The notes below the pieces were generated by a model. The model was not told the origin of the DNA, searched no databases, and worked only from the letters and a program-made list of their open reading frames with translations. The position numbers were made by a program, and so were the translations under genes. Shown one piece after another: positions 53,084-63,806 of a DNA stretch of 64,000 bases. This DNA comes from Branchiostoma floridae (lineage: Eukaryota > Chordata > Leptocardii > Amphioxiformes > Branchiostomatidae): NCBI RefSeq assembly GCF_000003815.2, contig NC_049991.1, positions 13,468,762-13,532,761 on the forward strand, in the 5' to 3' direction. Within the stretch, counting starts at the first letter, position 1. Every line of letters starts with the position of its first letter.

Positions 53084-54006
53084 ACAGTTGGCATACAAGC
53101 CATTCAAGTTGGCAGAGATAAACTGTATTGAATTGCTGGCAGCTGAGTGCCAGTGACTTTTTTAATGATCCTTTACTGATTATGTTGTGATAGCAGGAAA
53201 CTGTGACCGATGATAATAATGACAATGTAATGAAGATGTAATAGATAAAAGTGGATCCTTTCTGTAACATGTCCTCAAATGTATTCTCAAACATTTTTCA
53301 TACATTAAGTTGTGAGTTCTGTACATTTATGCTGCCATACTGGTGGTGATGTAGGAACATATTTTTTGGAATAAAATCAACGGGATCTTACTTTTGCCTT
53401 TGTTCATGAAGTGGCTTGTGTAATGGGAAATGATTTATCGAACAGACAAACTAACAAACTAGCAGTAGGAGCTCACAATAATTACGTTTTCCCGATATGG
53501 ATAAAATTGCTCTTGCTGGTGTCTTCTTTTCATTTCTTTTTCTACTGTCAGGAACCAATCAGAGCTTATAACTGCCATGAACCAATCAATTTTAGAACTG
53601 CATTAGCAAATTAGCAGTATAACTATGAAGAACCGTCCTGTGTCTTAGCTCTTCATGTGTATAAACTTCCGCCTCCTCATCCACTACGGCCGGAACGAAA
53701 ATGAAAAAAAACTCCACTTTTTACTTCATATACTGTCAGTAAAACACAAACACACGTCTTACACCAGACTTCAAAAACTTAAAATTATCTTTATTCTTAA
53801 CTGACAGTTCTAGAATCTTCTTTAGAACAGGTGTACGTTCGTACCTGTCAGGTGGGAACACCTGCGGCGCCGCACGGCGCGGCGCGGAGCGCCATCTCCT
53901 TAAACAAACGCTGACACTACACACGCGTGACGCAACACTGGGTTGGCAAGTTATCTCCCAAAATGGCGGATTTTACCCGTCATGCATTTCGCGCCGGTAA
54001 TTGCGA

Positions 54007-54165
54007 ATAGATCGTTTTCACAGAACGTTCGAAAACCGTTCGATCACGCGTGGGCGCCATGTTGGATGATAACCTGGATGACTTGAACACAGAACGGCAC
54101 CAGCTAGAGCACCAGCAAAGTTACTTGCGGGTTCAAGTGTGCTGTTTTGTCTCCATTCTGTGAAT
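54007..54165 (+). other. Promoter-like start region with a short MLDD reading frame, inverted partner at 60.29 kb
   Basis: GATCGTTTTCACA, GTTCGAA motifs and GCCATGTTGGATGAT occur here and again, inverted, at 60,231-60,294. From the ATG at 54,059 the frame reads MLDDNLDDLNTERHQLEHQQ and stops after 33 codons. The upstream AAAATGGCGG is YY1-like. The pair could be the 5' end of one transposon-borne gene in two copies. The protein family is not recognised. Confidence 0.35.
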
Positions 54166-54284
54166 CATTAAGTGATGAAGCCAAGGTTAGATATCAGGAC
54201 AAAGTTGCAATAATACGTCTTGATCTATATACTTTTAAAAATGGCACTTTTTTCAACGATCTAATGCTGGTGCCGATCGCGAGG

Positions 54285-54385
54285 ATTTACTTTTGCGGTA
54301 GCGGGAAATGGAGTGTTCGCGGTGGTTTAGAGTTCGCGGTGAAGCGACTTCGCAAAAACCGCGATCATTCACTGTACCTGGCACG
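54285..54385. mobile_element. Short MITE copy (TTCGCGGT family)
   Basis: Shares GCGGTAGCGGGAAATGGAGTG and AAAAACCGCGA with the element at 12,849-13,055, at shorter length. Confidence 0.65.
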
Positions 54386-54955
54386 CTACCCTTGGTGATG
54401 TCCTTTCACTGACAGGCGGCGTGCAGAGGACTAGCTACCAATCCCCACCGCACGCGCACGAGCTGGCCCTCACTGTCCACTTGCCTAACAAGGGGCAAAA
54501 TTTAGCACTTCCCCGACCCTAACTCCGTGAGGCAAGAGGATAGAGGGGGCCAGCGGGATAGTGGTATTAAAAAAGTTCGTGCGCGCGTCTTTTTTTCGTA
54601 TTTTGGCTTTGTTAACATGTGTATTAGAAAGGTCTGTTTACAAAATTACAATTCAGTTGATCAACTAACGTTAAACATACGAATCAGGGCTGCTAGCGCT
54701 GACGTTATTGCGACAGACTGTAACGTTGCACTTAATACTGAAAATTCAAACTCTGAGAATGCTTAGCACATGTTTAGTCAGATGCCAAATTGCGTTTAGT
54801 GCCCGTCGCGGCATGGAGGTGACAGAACTCGACCAGACGTCGACTTGTAGAAACTTCCCTCGTCACAAGCGCAAAGCTCGCTGGAAGACACGCCACACTT
54901 TGTCAGTACTAAAATCGTGCGAGATACGGAAGGGGCTGTCAAAGTTTTGTGAAAG

Positions 54956-55299
54956 GGTGCCGTCACACGTGCGTATATCTGTTATACATGTAGACCTTAC
55001 GAAAGTCTCTGTACTTTTGCCGTGTCTTTATAAAGAATCTTTATCAAAGTTCGTATGAGGTCCCTATATATCACTTGGAAAATGCAGAAATTAAACAAAT
55101 ATAGACACTCAGATAACATGCTAGAGAAGTCAGTTGGCCAAGGGAGTATGGCCTGCGACCTAGCTAACTCCTCTGGCATGTTATCTGTATATATTTGTCC
55201 AATTTTATTTTCCCAGCAACCTGTGGAGCATGGTGGGGGCTAAGAATTTCATACGAACCTCATACGGACTTGAATGTATACGCATGTGTGACCGCATCC
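54956..55299. mobile_element. MITE with GGTGCCGTCACAC-type ends and an internal hairpin
   Basis: The left end GGTGCCGTCACACGTGCGTAT pairs with the right end (reverse complement GGATGCGGTCACACATGCG). GTTCGTATGAGGT occurs near both ends. Inside, 55,095-55,198 forms a second inverted repeat (ACAAATATAGAC with GATAACATGC against GCATGTTATCTG). Confidence 0.7.
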
Positions 55300-55303
55300 T
55301 TCA

Positions 55304-55378
55304 GGTGCAGTCACACGAGCGTATATATCAAGTCCATATGAGGTTCGTATTGACATTTTTCTTCATATGATCATACCA
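55304..55378. mobile_element. Second terminus of the GGTGC(A/C)GTCACAC family, head to head with the preceding MITE
   Basis: GGTGCAGTCACACGAGCGTAT begins only five bases after the right end of the preceding element and points away from it. It also carries AAGTCCATATGAGGTTCGTA. No opposite end was identified, so it may be a truncated copy. Confidence 0.5.
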
Positions 55379-55924
55379 GCACAGCACGAAAACAACTATT
55401 TAAGCCAAGTTTCAGAGATACGTATAAAAACCTTAAAGGCGGAGAAATATTTCAGAAGATTTTAAGATCTATTAAAGGCATTGGAAACATACATCTGGCC
55501 TTTACGTAAGATTTCAGCGTTTGTAAATGTAACTTAATCTGTCGTGTTTCTTTACGTGAATTTTACATGTATTTTAGTATGCCGAAAAGACAACTTAAAT
55601 GTTTAAAAAATAATCCGTTTTACTGTTTTACCACTGTGGTATAAGTTTTTTAATATAAAACTGACAAATACCGTTTCTCTAGATCTGTTTACCAAACTTA
55701 CCTCGGCTATGTCAAATATAATAAGCCTTTGTCTGGCGTTTGATAAAGCATTGCGTCATCTAGATCTGCAGTTTTAAAACAGTGGCAAGATTTACTGTCA
55801 AAACTGACAATTGCGTTTTCCGGGACAAAATGTTATGTTAATACCTCAGAAAAGTCAAATACAATATTCTTCTATGTTGTTTGTTCCGAAAGCACATGAC
55901 GTATTCGATCTTTCTGTGCGCAAT

Positions 55925-57480
55925 TTTTGATTAGAACAGGGAAGACCTCTTACGTTTAGCTTATATGCGCTCCCTTACGTTACATTAAATACTGCGTTTT
56001 TCTGTTGAATATACGGCATCTGTAATCTATTTCGAACCGCCGTTTACGCAAAGAAGGGGGGGCTTCCCCCATTTAACTTATATGTTGCCAAGAGGTATAT
56101 GAAATGTTGCGTATTTCTGTTAAACATACGACATGTTTAATCTTTGAATCCGTGTAGTTTAAGTGAACATGGGGAGACTCCTCCGTTTAGCTTATGTTGC
56201 CAAAACGTATATGAAATGTTGCGTATTACTGTAAAACACACGACATGTTTAATCTTTGAATCCGCTCAGTTTAAGCAAACAAGGGGAGACCTCCCCCGTT
56301 TAGCTTATATGTTGCCAAAACGTATATAAAATTTTGCGTATTTCTGTTAAACATACGACATGTTTAATCTTTGAATCCGCGCAGTTTAAGCGAACACGGG
56401 GAGACCTCCCCCGTTTAGCTTATATGTTGTCAAAACGTATATGAAATGTTGCGTATTTCTGTTGAACATACGACATGTTTAATCTTTGAATCCGCGCAGT
56501 TTAAGCGAACTAGGGGAGACCTCCCCCGTTTAGCTTATATGTTGCCAAAACGTACATGAAATGTTGCGTATTTCTGTTGAACATACGACATGTTTAATCT
56601 TTGAATCCGCACAGTTTAAACGAACTAGGGGAGACCTCCCCCGTTTAACTTATATGTTGTCAAGACGTATATGAAATGTTGGGTATTTCTGTTGAACATA
56701 CGACATGTTTAATCTTTGAATCCGTGCACTTTTAAGCGAACACGGGGCGACCTCCCCCGTTTAGCTTATATGTTGCCAAAACGTATATAAAATTTTGCGT
56801 ATTTCTGTTGAACATCCGACGTGTTTAATCTTTGAATCCACGCAGTTTAAGCGAACTAGGGGAGACCTCCCCCGTTTAGCTTATATGTTGTCAAAACGTA
56901 TATGAAATGTTACGTATTTCTGTTGAACATACGACATGTTTAATCTTTGAATCCGCGTAGTTTAAGCGAACTAGGGGAGACCTAGCTCCCCCGTTTAGCT
57001 TATATGTTGCCAAAACGTATATGAAATGTTGCGTATTTCTGTTGAACATACGACATGTTTAATCTTTGAATCCGCGCAGTTTAAGCGAACTAGGGGAGAC
57101 CTCCCCTGTTTAGCTGATATGTTGCCAAAACGTATATGAAATGTTGCGTATTTCTGTTGAATACACGACATGTTTCATCTTTGAATCCGCGCAGTTTAAG
57201 CAAACTAGGGGAGACCTCTCCCGTTTAGCTGATATGTTACCAAAACGTACATGAAATGTTGCCTATTTCTGTTGAACATACGACAAGTTTAATCTTTGAA
57301 TCTGCGCAGTTTAAGCGAACACGGGGAGACCTCCCCCGTTTGATTATATGTTGCCAAAACGTATATGAAATGTTGCGTTTTTCTGTTGAACATACAACAT
57401 ATTTAATCTTTGAATCCGCGCACTTTTAAGCGAACACGGTGAGACCTCCCCCTTTAAAAGCTCCTTGGTTTAGCTTATAC
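55925..57480 (+). repeat. Tandem array of about 13 units, 115-base period
   Basis: The anchor GAATCCGCGCAGTTTAAGCG recurs at 56,373, 56,488, 56,603, 56,718, 56,834, 56,949, 57,068, 57,183, 57,298 and 57,412, with diverged units at 56,034, 56,146 and 56,258. Spacing is 115 with rare small indels. Each unit also contains ACGACATGTTTAATCTTT and GGGGAGACCTCCCCCGTT, a short palindrome. Confidence 0.95.
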
Positions 57481-58439
57481 TTTTGTGTAGTGAGTGGTGT
57501 TTTTAATAATCATGATATTTTTCTTACTATTAAACGGAGAGCATTTCTTACTACAAGTAAATGTACGAATGATTTCTTTATCTACAAGCAAGCGTCAAGA
57601 AAGAACAGTCTGGACACACAGGCAGTGTCTTCCCGTGTTGCTCGTGTTTGTTTTGTTTATTGTGATATGCGTGGGCAGGCTAGATGTAAATTTATTCAGC
57701 GTTAATTTGTACGCGCATTTCGCATGGGGCGCGCCTCCGTCTGTGGCCGGCATACTATACATACACAGCGGCTGTGTCATGTGATAGGATGTATCCAATG
57801 GCAGAAAAGAATGGGGGGTTCAAATTTACCATACCACAAGGAGCGGTTATTTTCCAGGCGCTCATTTGAAAAGAAGTATTGAAGAAAGTTTGGACCTGTT
57901 CTAACCCGCAAGTTGTGGCCGTGACACTGCTGTTACCGGCTAGGTGACGGAATTTGACGCAAAGATAGTAGGTGGCTATCATTCTGTACAAGTTGATGTT
58001 GTTGGAAATCGACACAGAATGGGAAATCACGACCTTTGTACCATCCGGATTAATAGAAGCCGAGACTGCAAGCTGAACATGTTTCGCGTCCAAATAATCC
58101 AAGAGTCCAAGACCATCCAACAACACGAGTCATATCGGCCACTACTCTAGATCTTACTGGATTCTTATTCCTGTGGTGGCCAGATGGAACTGTGTGCTCT
58201 TTTTAACTTACGCCGTGACGCTTCGCCCGACACTGGAAATGGGACTGTGGACTTAGATGCTGCACGGAATTGCACAGCCGTTGTGATTGCTTCAACTGCC
58301 GACTACATCAGAATGATAGGCCACAAATACCTAGTAGGCTGTAGGTTGTTTTTTTTACTTTTCCATGTAATGTTTTCTCGTAATTCAATAAAATTTCAAA
58401 GTTTCATCCATTGTATTTTCTTGCTTTAAAACGTGCTTA
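57481..58439. other. Unique spacer between the two arrays
   Basis: Contains a CCAAT-like and GC-rich patch near 57,720-57,800 (GGGGCGCGCCTCC, ATCCAATGG). A minus-strand open frame of 123 codons (57,755-58,126) and plus-strand frames have no recognisable domain. It may be a decayed internal gene of the element or a short noncoding exon. Confidence 0.4.
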
Positions 58440-59500
58440 TGATTAACTTTATCCCGCTAAAATGACACTTATCCACACCTTATAATCACCTTGATGCACA
58501 CGTATATGAGACGTAGAAAGAGAACTTTAAACATGTCTTAAGGGTGTTTTAGTACGTATTTATGACAACTTTTAGCTGCTAAAAGGACAAATATAGACAC
58601 ATTAAAATCCTCTTAATGCGCATGTATATGAGACGTAAAGAGGCTTCAGAGAAGATAAAAGGGAACTTTAAACATGTATTAAGGGTGTTTTTATAAGTGT
58701 TTATGACAACTTTAAGCTGCTAAAAGGGTAACAATACACATCTTATAAACATCTTAATGCACACGTATATGAGACGTAAAAAGTCTTAAGAGGAAATAAA
58801 CGTGAACTTTAAACATGTATTGAGGGTGTTTTAATAAGTGTTTATGACAACTTTAAGCTGCTAAAAGGGCACCAATACACAAAGTATAAACATCTTAATG
58901 CACACGTATATGACAAGTATAAAGGCTTCAGAGGAAATAAACGTGAACTTTAAACATGTATTAAGGGCGATTTGATAATCATTTACGAAATATTTAAGCT
59001 ACTGAAAGGCAACTTAAAAAACCGGAAAATACGGATCTATAAGCACCTAATGATCATCTTTACGCACACGTAAATGAGCCGTAACGATGTTTAAAGTTTT
59101 ATGAAACGTAATATTTAATTGCAATTTAAATGAGTTTTAATAAACATTTACAACATCTTTAAGCTACTGAAAGGCAACTTAAAAAAAACGGAAAATACGG
59201 ACCTATCCGCACCTATAAGCCACCTAATGATCATCTTTACGCACACGTAAATAAGCCGTAACAATGCTTAAAGTTTTATAAACGTAATATTTAAATGCAA
59301 TTTAAATGAGTTTTAGTAATTATTTACAACAACTTTAAGCTGTCGAAAGGCAACTTAAAAAAACGGAAAATACGGACCTATCAGCACCTACGTAAAGACT
59401 ACGTAACGACAATCTTTACGTACTCGTATAAGAGATGTATAGATCCGTAAAGAAGGAAAATACGTCAACGTTAAGCATCATTTAAGCATGCTTAAATTCC
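58440..59500 (+). repeat. Diverged tandem array, period about 141 then about 165-176 bases
   Basis: TATGACAACTTTAAGCTGCT recurs at 58,561, 58,702 and 58,843. Diverged forms (TTTACAAC..CTTTAAGCT) occur at about 58,982, 59,147 and 59,323. GCACACGTATATGAGACGTA and ACTTTAAACATGTATTAAGG mark each of the first units. Confidence 0.9.
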
Positions 59501-59840
59501 GTTTTTCGTGCCGTGCAGTCGTATGCACAATACACACCTCACCTCATACTTTTAGGTAAGCGTACTGGGCCAGCTGAGCGTAAAACTGACACAACGATTG
59601 AGATGCGCGTGAGGGGTGTATTGTGCCCGTTAACACGTGTAAGTTCCGCATTGATGTTTTGTCTTGCCTTAGGTAAAGTTTGCGGCTGAAGAAATTTTTG
59701 TTTTGTTCTACCAGCTACACAATCGTGGGTAAAAAGGTTCGAATTTCGTTCCTCGTGAACAAGCCTAACAATTTTTAATCCTCGCTTGATTATCGACAGA
59801 ACATCGGGGGCAGTACTGGTGAAAAAATTTAAAATATCAC

Positions 59841-60294
59841 TCACAGCTCAGGACGCGATGTGCCGTGTTTTATGAAGAAGAAATAGAACAAGCTTGCTGA
59901 CATTTTCGTGTAACATGGTATACATCCATGACATACCCTGTACCAGAAACCAACTTTCTCCCAAAAAATGTTTAAAAAAGCATGCATAAACTCCGCGGCA
60001 GGGCTACTGTTGGTGGGCTGGTAGGAGAGTGGTTTAATCAAGTTATTGAAAAGAGGACGGACTGTAGGTAATGTTGTTGAATAGAAACGGCGAGTAGGCC
60101 GTATCCTGTGTTTATGGAACTCGCAGTTAGCACGGCAAACATCCAGTCCGTTTATGAATAAAAAAGGCTTCTTCATCCACGAACGGGTCCACCACGTGCA
60201 ACACACTGCCGTGTGGAGATCGAGCCGCTTATCATCCAACATGGCCGTTCGAACGTTCGAACGCGACTGTGACGTCATTGTGAAAACGATCTAT
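59841..60294 (-). other. Inverted partner of the 54.0-kb start region, with a 146-codon frame of uncertain status
   Basis: The shared segment (60,231-60,294) contains TGACGTCA and a double TTCGAA palindrome, then the ATG at 60,242 opening with [13 protein letters not shown]. The frame runs on to 59,841 with no recognisable domain. After the first dozen codons there is no resemblance to the other copy. It may be chance or a decayed transposon gene. Confidence 0.25.
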
Positions 60295-60340
60295 AGGCTT
60301 ATACAGTGAGCCGTGGTCTCGGGAGCCCAAAGCCCAGTTC

Positions 60341-60668
<328 letters not shown>

Positions 60669-60819
60669 TTATTATCACAGTATGTGGATTGTGGAAGCAT
60701 TGACATACAGACAGACGCAACTGCCCCTTTCACGGAGGTAATTAAAGCTTAGCGTATATATAGACAATAAAATTCAACACCAACTTACTCGGTGGCTGAT
60801 GGATATCTATTTGACCGGA

Positions 60820-60895
60820 CACCGGCCGGCTAAACTCCATGGCCAGCTTTGATACTATCTTATATTATATGCCACCCAGTAAGTCTGCCTGGAGA
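60820..60895. mobile_element. Inverted copy of the 36.75-kb dispersed element
   Basis: GGCCGGCTAAACTCC, GCCAGCTTTGATACTATCTT and CTGCCTGGAGATTA match the 36.75-kb copy on the opposite strand. It lies just past the TREX-B stop. Confidence 0.7.
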
Positions 60896-60975
60896 TTAAA
60901 CTTCCCATAGTTTTGCTATTTCCTTCACGTGAGGCAGTCCTATTGGCAAGAAGGCTAGAGGCAGACTATCAAACA

Positions 60976-61157
60976 CTAGATGGCAAAGGAAACTGCATTG
61001 CTGTCCATCCACTGTAAGATCTCTTTGGCTCCCAGCTTCTTCACAATCTTGACCATGGTGATCACATCGCCCTCTGCGGTATGAGCGACCTCTGGCGGAG
61101 GTGCCTCGCCGAACAGGGTCTCGTGAATTTTCGGGAGGCTGAAACTTTTGAATTGAC
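60976..61157 (-). CDS. TREX-B coding exon 3 and stop
   Basis: A 182-base terminal exon after a T-run acceptor (TTTTTAAG|GTCAA). It encodes QFKSFSLPKIHE, PPPEVAH, ExoIII HTAEGD and a tail ending FAI before TAG. Confidence 0.92.
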
Positions 61158-62191
61158 CTTAAAAAAAAGAAACGTAAGTATATGAGCGCGTGAAAAACGA
61201 TAAAGTTCTCTTTACAGTACAATCATGCGTAAAATCATTCTTAAGTTATGATACAAAAGAGGAGGAATGGATCGTCATAAATTTGATATCTCTTACCTGC
61301 GTAAAGATCCTTAATGGCCACCATTGTGTCCACACAAAGGACATCTTGAGGAAACAAATCCACAGTTTCAGATTCCCCCAGCTCCGCTTTCAAAATCGGG
61401 AAATCGAACCTATTTCCATTATGTGCTACCAGACATACAGGTGGTTCCTGGCGGTTTAAGAGGTGAACCACCGATTTCACCAGATCCTCGTCGAATACAC
61501 GATGTTTCCCCAAGGTTTGGTTTGTCAGGTTGGTGATCTCGGCGGCTTTGGGGTGGATGTCTCGTCTGGGTCGAACGCATACCGTGAACTTGTCCATGAC
61601 TCGGGGGATTGTGGCGCCTCCTGGCGGGACGGTGGTGCCAGTCAGGAGCTGGTCACGGCGAACCGCCGCCAGGCTGGAATCAAATACATAATGCAAGGTA
61701 GTACCGTTGTGGGAACATGTAGTAACTAGTAGGCAAAGCGGAAGAAGAACGAAGATGTAGCTATATCACACAGATTGTCTCTGTCATGTCGATGAAGTTT
61801 TGCCATACTGGCCTGTACATTAATGACATCCATCCACCTGCAGCTGTATTCCCTTACAATATCTTGTATCAAATTTTATCTGAACATTCCTGAAGTACGG
61901 TATGTACATCAAACATAGCTGCAGTTTTTTTTACACTTTCCCAACAGAGAATACTTAGTAATGTTAACACGTCCAGGATATGAGAAATCCACCCCCATCC
62001 CCCAAAAATACACGCATCAAATACCTGATCTCGGTGATCTGGCGGGGTTGATCCAGACCAGTTGTTTCCAGATCAAAGAACACGAATGTTTGGATCGGGG
62101 CTGGCTCTGCCTTAGTAGACCCTTTTGTAGCTTCCTCTTTTTTACCATTAGTCGTTTTTCCCTTTTCCGCTTTCACCAATGATGCCGACAT
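60976..62191 (-). CDS. TREX-B: TREX1/2-like 3'-to-5' DNA exonuclease, three coding exons, 241 aa
   Basis: A paralogue of TREX-A with the same structure: exons 62,191-62,025, 61,673-61,297 and 61,157-60,976 (stop TAG), phases 2 and 1, 167+377+182 bases giving 241 codons plus a stop. Catalytic residues are D40 and E42 in canonical DLETTGL, D146 in AHNGNRFDF, and H207 and D212 in HTAEGD. The N-terminus (residues 5-30) is Lys/Glu-rich and longer than in TREX-A, and there is no C-terminal membrane segment. Introns 1 and 2 are short (about 0.35 and 0.14 kb), against 1.67 and 0.35 kb in TREX-A. The compact form and canonical ExoI make this the more conventional copy. The role inferred from the family is degradation of DNA 3' ends and protection against self-DNA sensing; whether that immune role holds in this animal is unknown. 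Confidence 0.93.
61297..61673 (-). CDS. TREX-B coding exon 2
   Basis: A 377-base exon with acceptor GATTCCAG|CCTGG and donor GCAG|GTAAGA. It encodes the central exonuclease fold with the PRVMDKF block and ExoII (N141 to D146). Confidence 0.93.
62025..62191 (-). CDS. TREX-B coding exon 1
   Basis: Holds 55 codons plus two bases: a basic/acidic leader, then PIQTFVFFDLETTGL. The donor is ATCAG|GTATTT at 62,024. TACAG|AGACATG just before the start resembles the acceptor found at the same place in TREX-A. Confidence 0.9.
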
Positions 62192-62864
62192 GTCTCTGTA
62201 CAATATCAACAGGATTCTCTCAGCAAAGATATCATACGCTATCATTGCAAGCCTTCTGACAACGTTCAATCAATCTCTATAACGTTATAATCTCCTTGGT
62301 TCAAGTGTTTAAACTTGATCACTCAAACATATAGACACGCAAACCCTAAACCCAAGGGCGTAGGCGTGCTTGAATGCTAGTTATGGAATGAAGTCATGAC
62401 ATCGTGGGAGAACAGATTTAGTTTTATATGTAATGCGATTCGTACACGTGGAGGGAAACGGGCCACTACTAACCCTCGGTCACATCTGCTTGGAGGATAA
62501 TGCGATTCATATTGGTAGCAGACAGATATTGATTGCTACGAATTTCAGTACATCAACGTATCTGTAATAATGACATAAAATGGGTACATATGAATCCTAT
62601 CATGAAAATCTGTCCACTTAATATAACTTGACCATATATTAAACGTCCTTGATTTGACCTTACTTTGCCAGGGTTCAGCTGTGTAACCGGCAGGTAGCGT
62701 TGTATCAGAGTCGGAGACGCAGCTGTGTCCTGATTTCACTAATCTCTTCTTTCTTGAAACTTCCCGATTCAAGGTACACGACTGTTGACATCCCAAATCT
62801 GCTGTCAGATGAAACGTATGAGCTCATGTATTTTGTACAGTTTCATAACATGTCTATGCGTGCC

Positions 62865-62985
62865 CTTGCCGGTTTCACTTCCGGGTATGACGTCAGCTGG
62901 ACGAGTTCACTTTGCATGACCTCCATTTATATGGGGGTGACCGAATTAAACGCAGAATCACGAAGTTTCCGCCCATTGGATCCAA
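62865..62985 (-). promoter_or_regulatory. Probable TREX-B promoter elements: CRE, ETS and ETS/IRF-like composite site, CCAAT box
   Basis: About 0.7 kb upstream of the TREX-B ATG, a palindromic CRE (TGACGTCA, 62,888-62,895) lies next to CCGGAAGT (ETS) at 62,877-62,884. On the minus strand this overlaps GGAAGTGAAA (62,873-62,882), which fits the ETS/IRF composite pattern GGAANNGAAA. CCATTGG, an inverted CCAAT box, lies near 62,975. The leaderward acceptor next to the ATG implies a 5' UTR exon nearby. Promoter function is inferred from motif clustering only. Confidence 0.4.
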
Positions 62986-63421
62986 ACCCCAACCTGGCAG
63001 TGATCATGACCAGGTCTAAAAAACTAACCATCAACTTGCCAAATAATGGTCTTTGCAACTGTGAAAGCTGATGATTTTTTCGCGAAATCTGCACTGATAT
63101 TCTCACATACTACCCCTACATCTATGGGTATAATGATGATGATTCTCACACAGATTAACTTCCTGTATATACATAACATGTCCGTATATCAATTTATATC
63201 TTACTTGTGATAATCATGATGGTCTCAACCAGGTCGGCTGATTCTTTAATTTCCTTGCTGCACATTCTGCAAACAGGCCGCAGCTTTTGTAATTGTACCC
63301 TGTTGGCTACTTTTTGTTGCATGATGTCTTTGGAAGTTAAAGAAACCACCATTGTCAACTACAGATGAAATAGGTTGAGAAAATATAAATCGCTTGTGAA
63401 TAGTTTAATGTTTTGACAATA

Positions 63422-63806
63422 CAGTAGACATTGCTTATTTTGGAAGCCCATTTTCCAGCATAATTTTCCCAATTATCCGGCTTTGTCGATTATCAGGTGT
63501 TAGCTCAAACTGACCTGAGTTAAACTAGGGGTAAGGGACATCACATGCATATGACACCAAGAACACAAACAGAATTCTATATATATAAATCACAGGCAAT
63601 TTTTGCCGGTTTTTGCTACAAAGTGTATTGCAATTAGTCTCTACTAGACTCCGGATTGCTGGAAAAATCGTAGAAATGGAACAAATAGAGGAGTAAGCCG
63701 GCTATATTCCTCTGGCCGACTTACTCCTCTATTTGTTCCATTTCTACGATTTTCCAGCGATCCGAAGTCTGGTAGAGATTATATTGCAATTGTCAGGTTT
63801 CTACTG
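63422..63806. mobile_element. pogo/Tigger-like MITE containing a long palindrome
   Basis: The ends CAGTAGACATTGCTTATT and, inverted, CAGTAGAAACC are flanked by TA (63,420-63,421 and 63,807-63,808). Within it, 63,626-63,790 folds back almost perfectly: AACAAATAGAGGAGTAAG against CTTACTCCTCTATTTGTT, and TATTGCAAT near both ends. Confidence 0.8.

Larger units (their letters stand above)
55379..59516. mobile_element. Candidate 4.1-kb composite element with short inverted ends and two internal tandem arrays
   Basis: The left boundary reads GCACAGCACGAAAA then ATTTAAGC. The right boundary, reverse-complemented, reads GCACGGCACGAAAA then ATTTAAGC, 13 of 14 bases identical in the first block and in the same order. 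The interior is a lead-in of about 0.55 kb, a 115-base array (about 55,925-57,480), about 0.95 kb of unique sequence and a second array (about 58,440-59,500). No transposase was recognised. A target-site duplication was not established, so the element status is inferred from the ends. Confidence 0.45.

Noticed and set aside
54059-54165. MLDD frame as the first exon of a host gene
   Set aside because: Only 33 codons, no clear donor, and an inverted copy nearby within transposon DNA; kept only as a possible transposon gene start.
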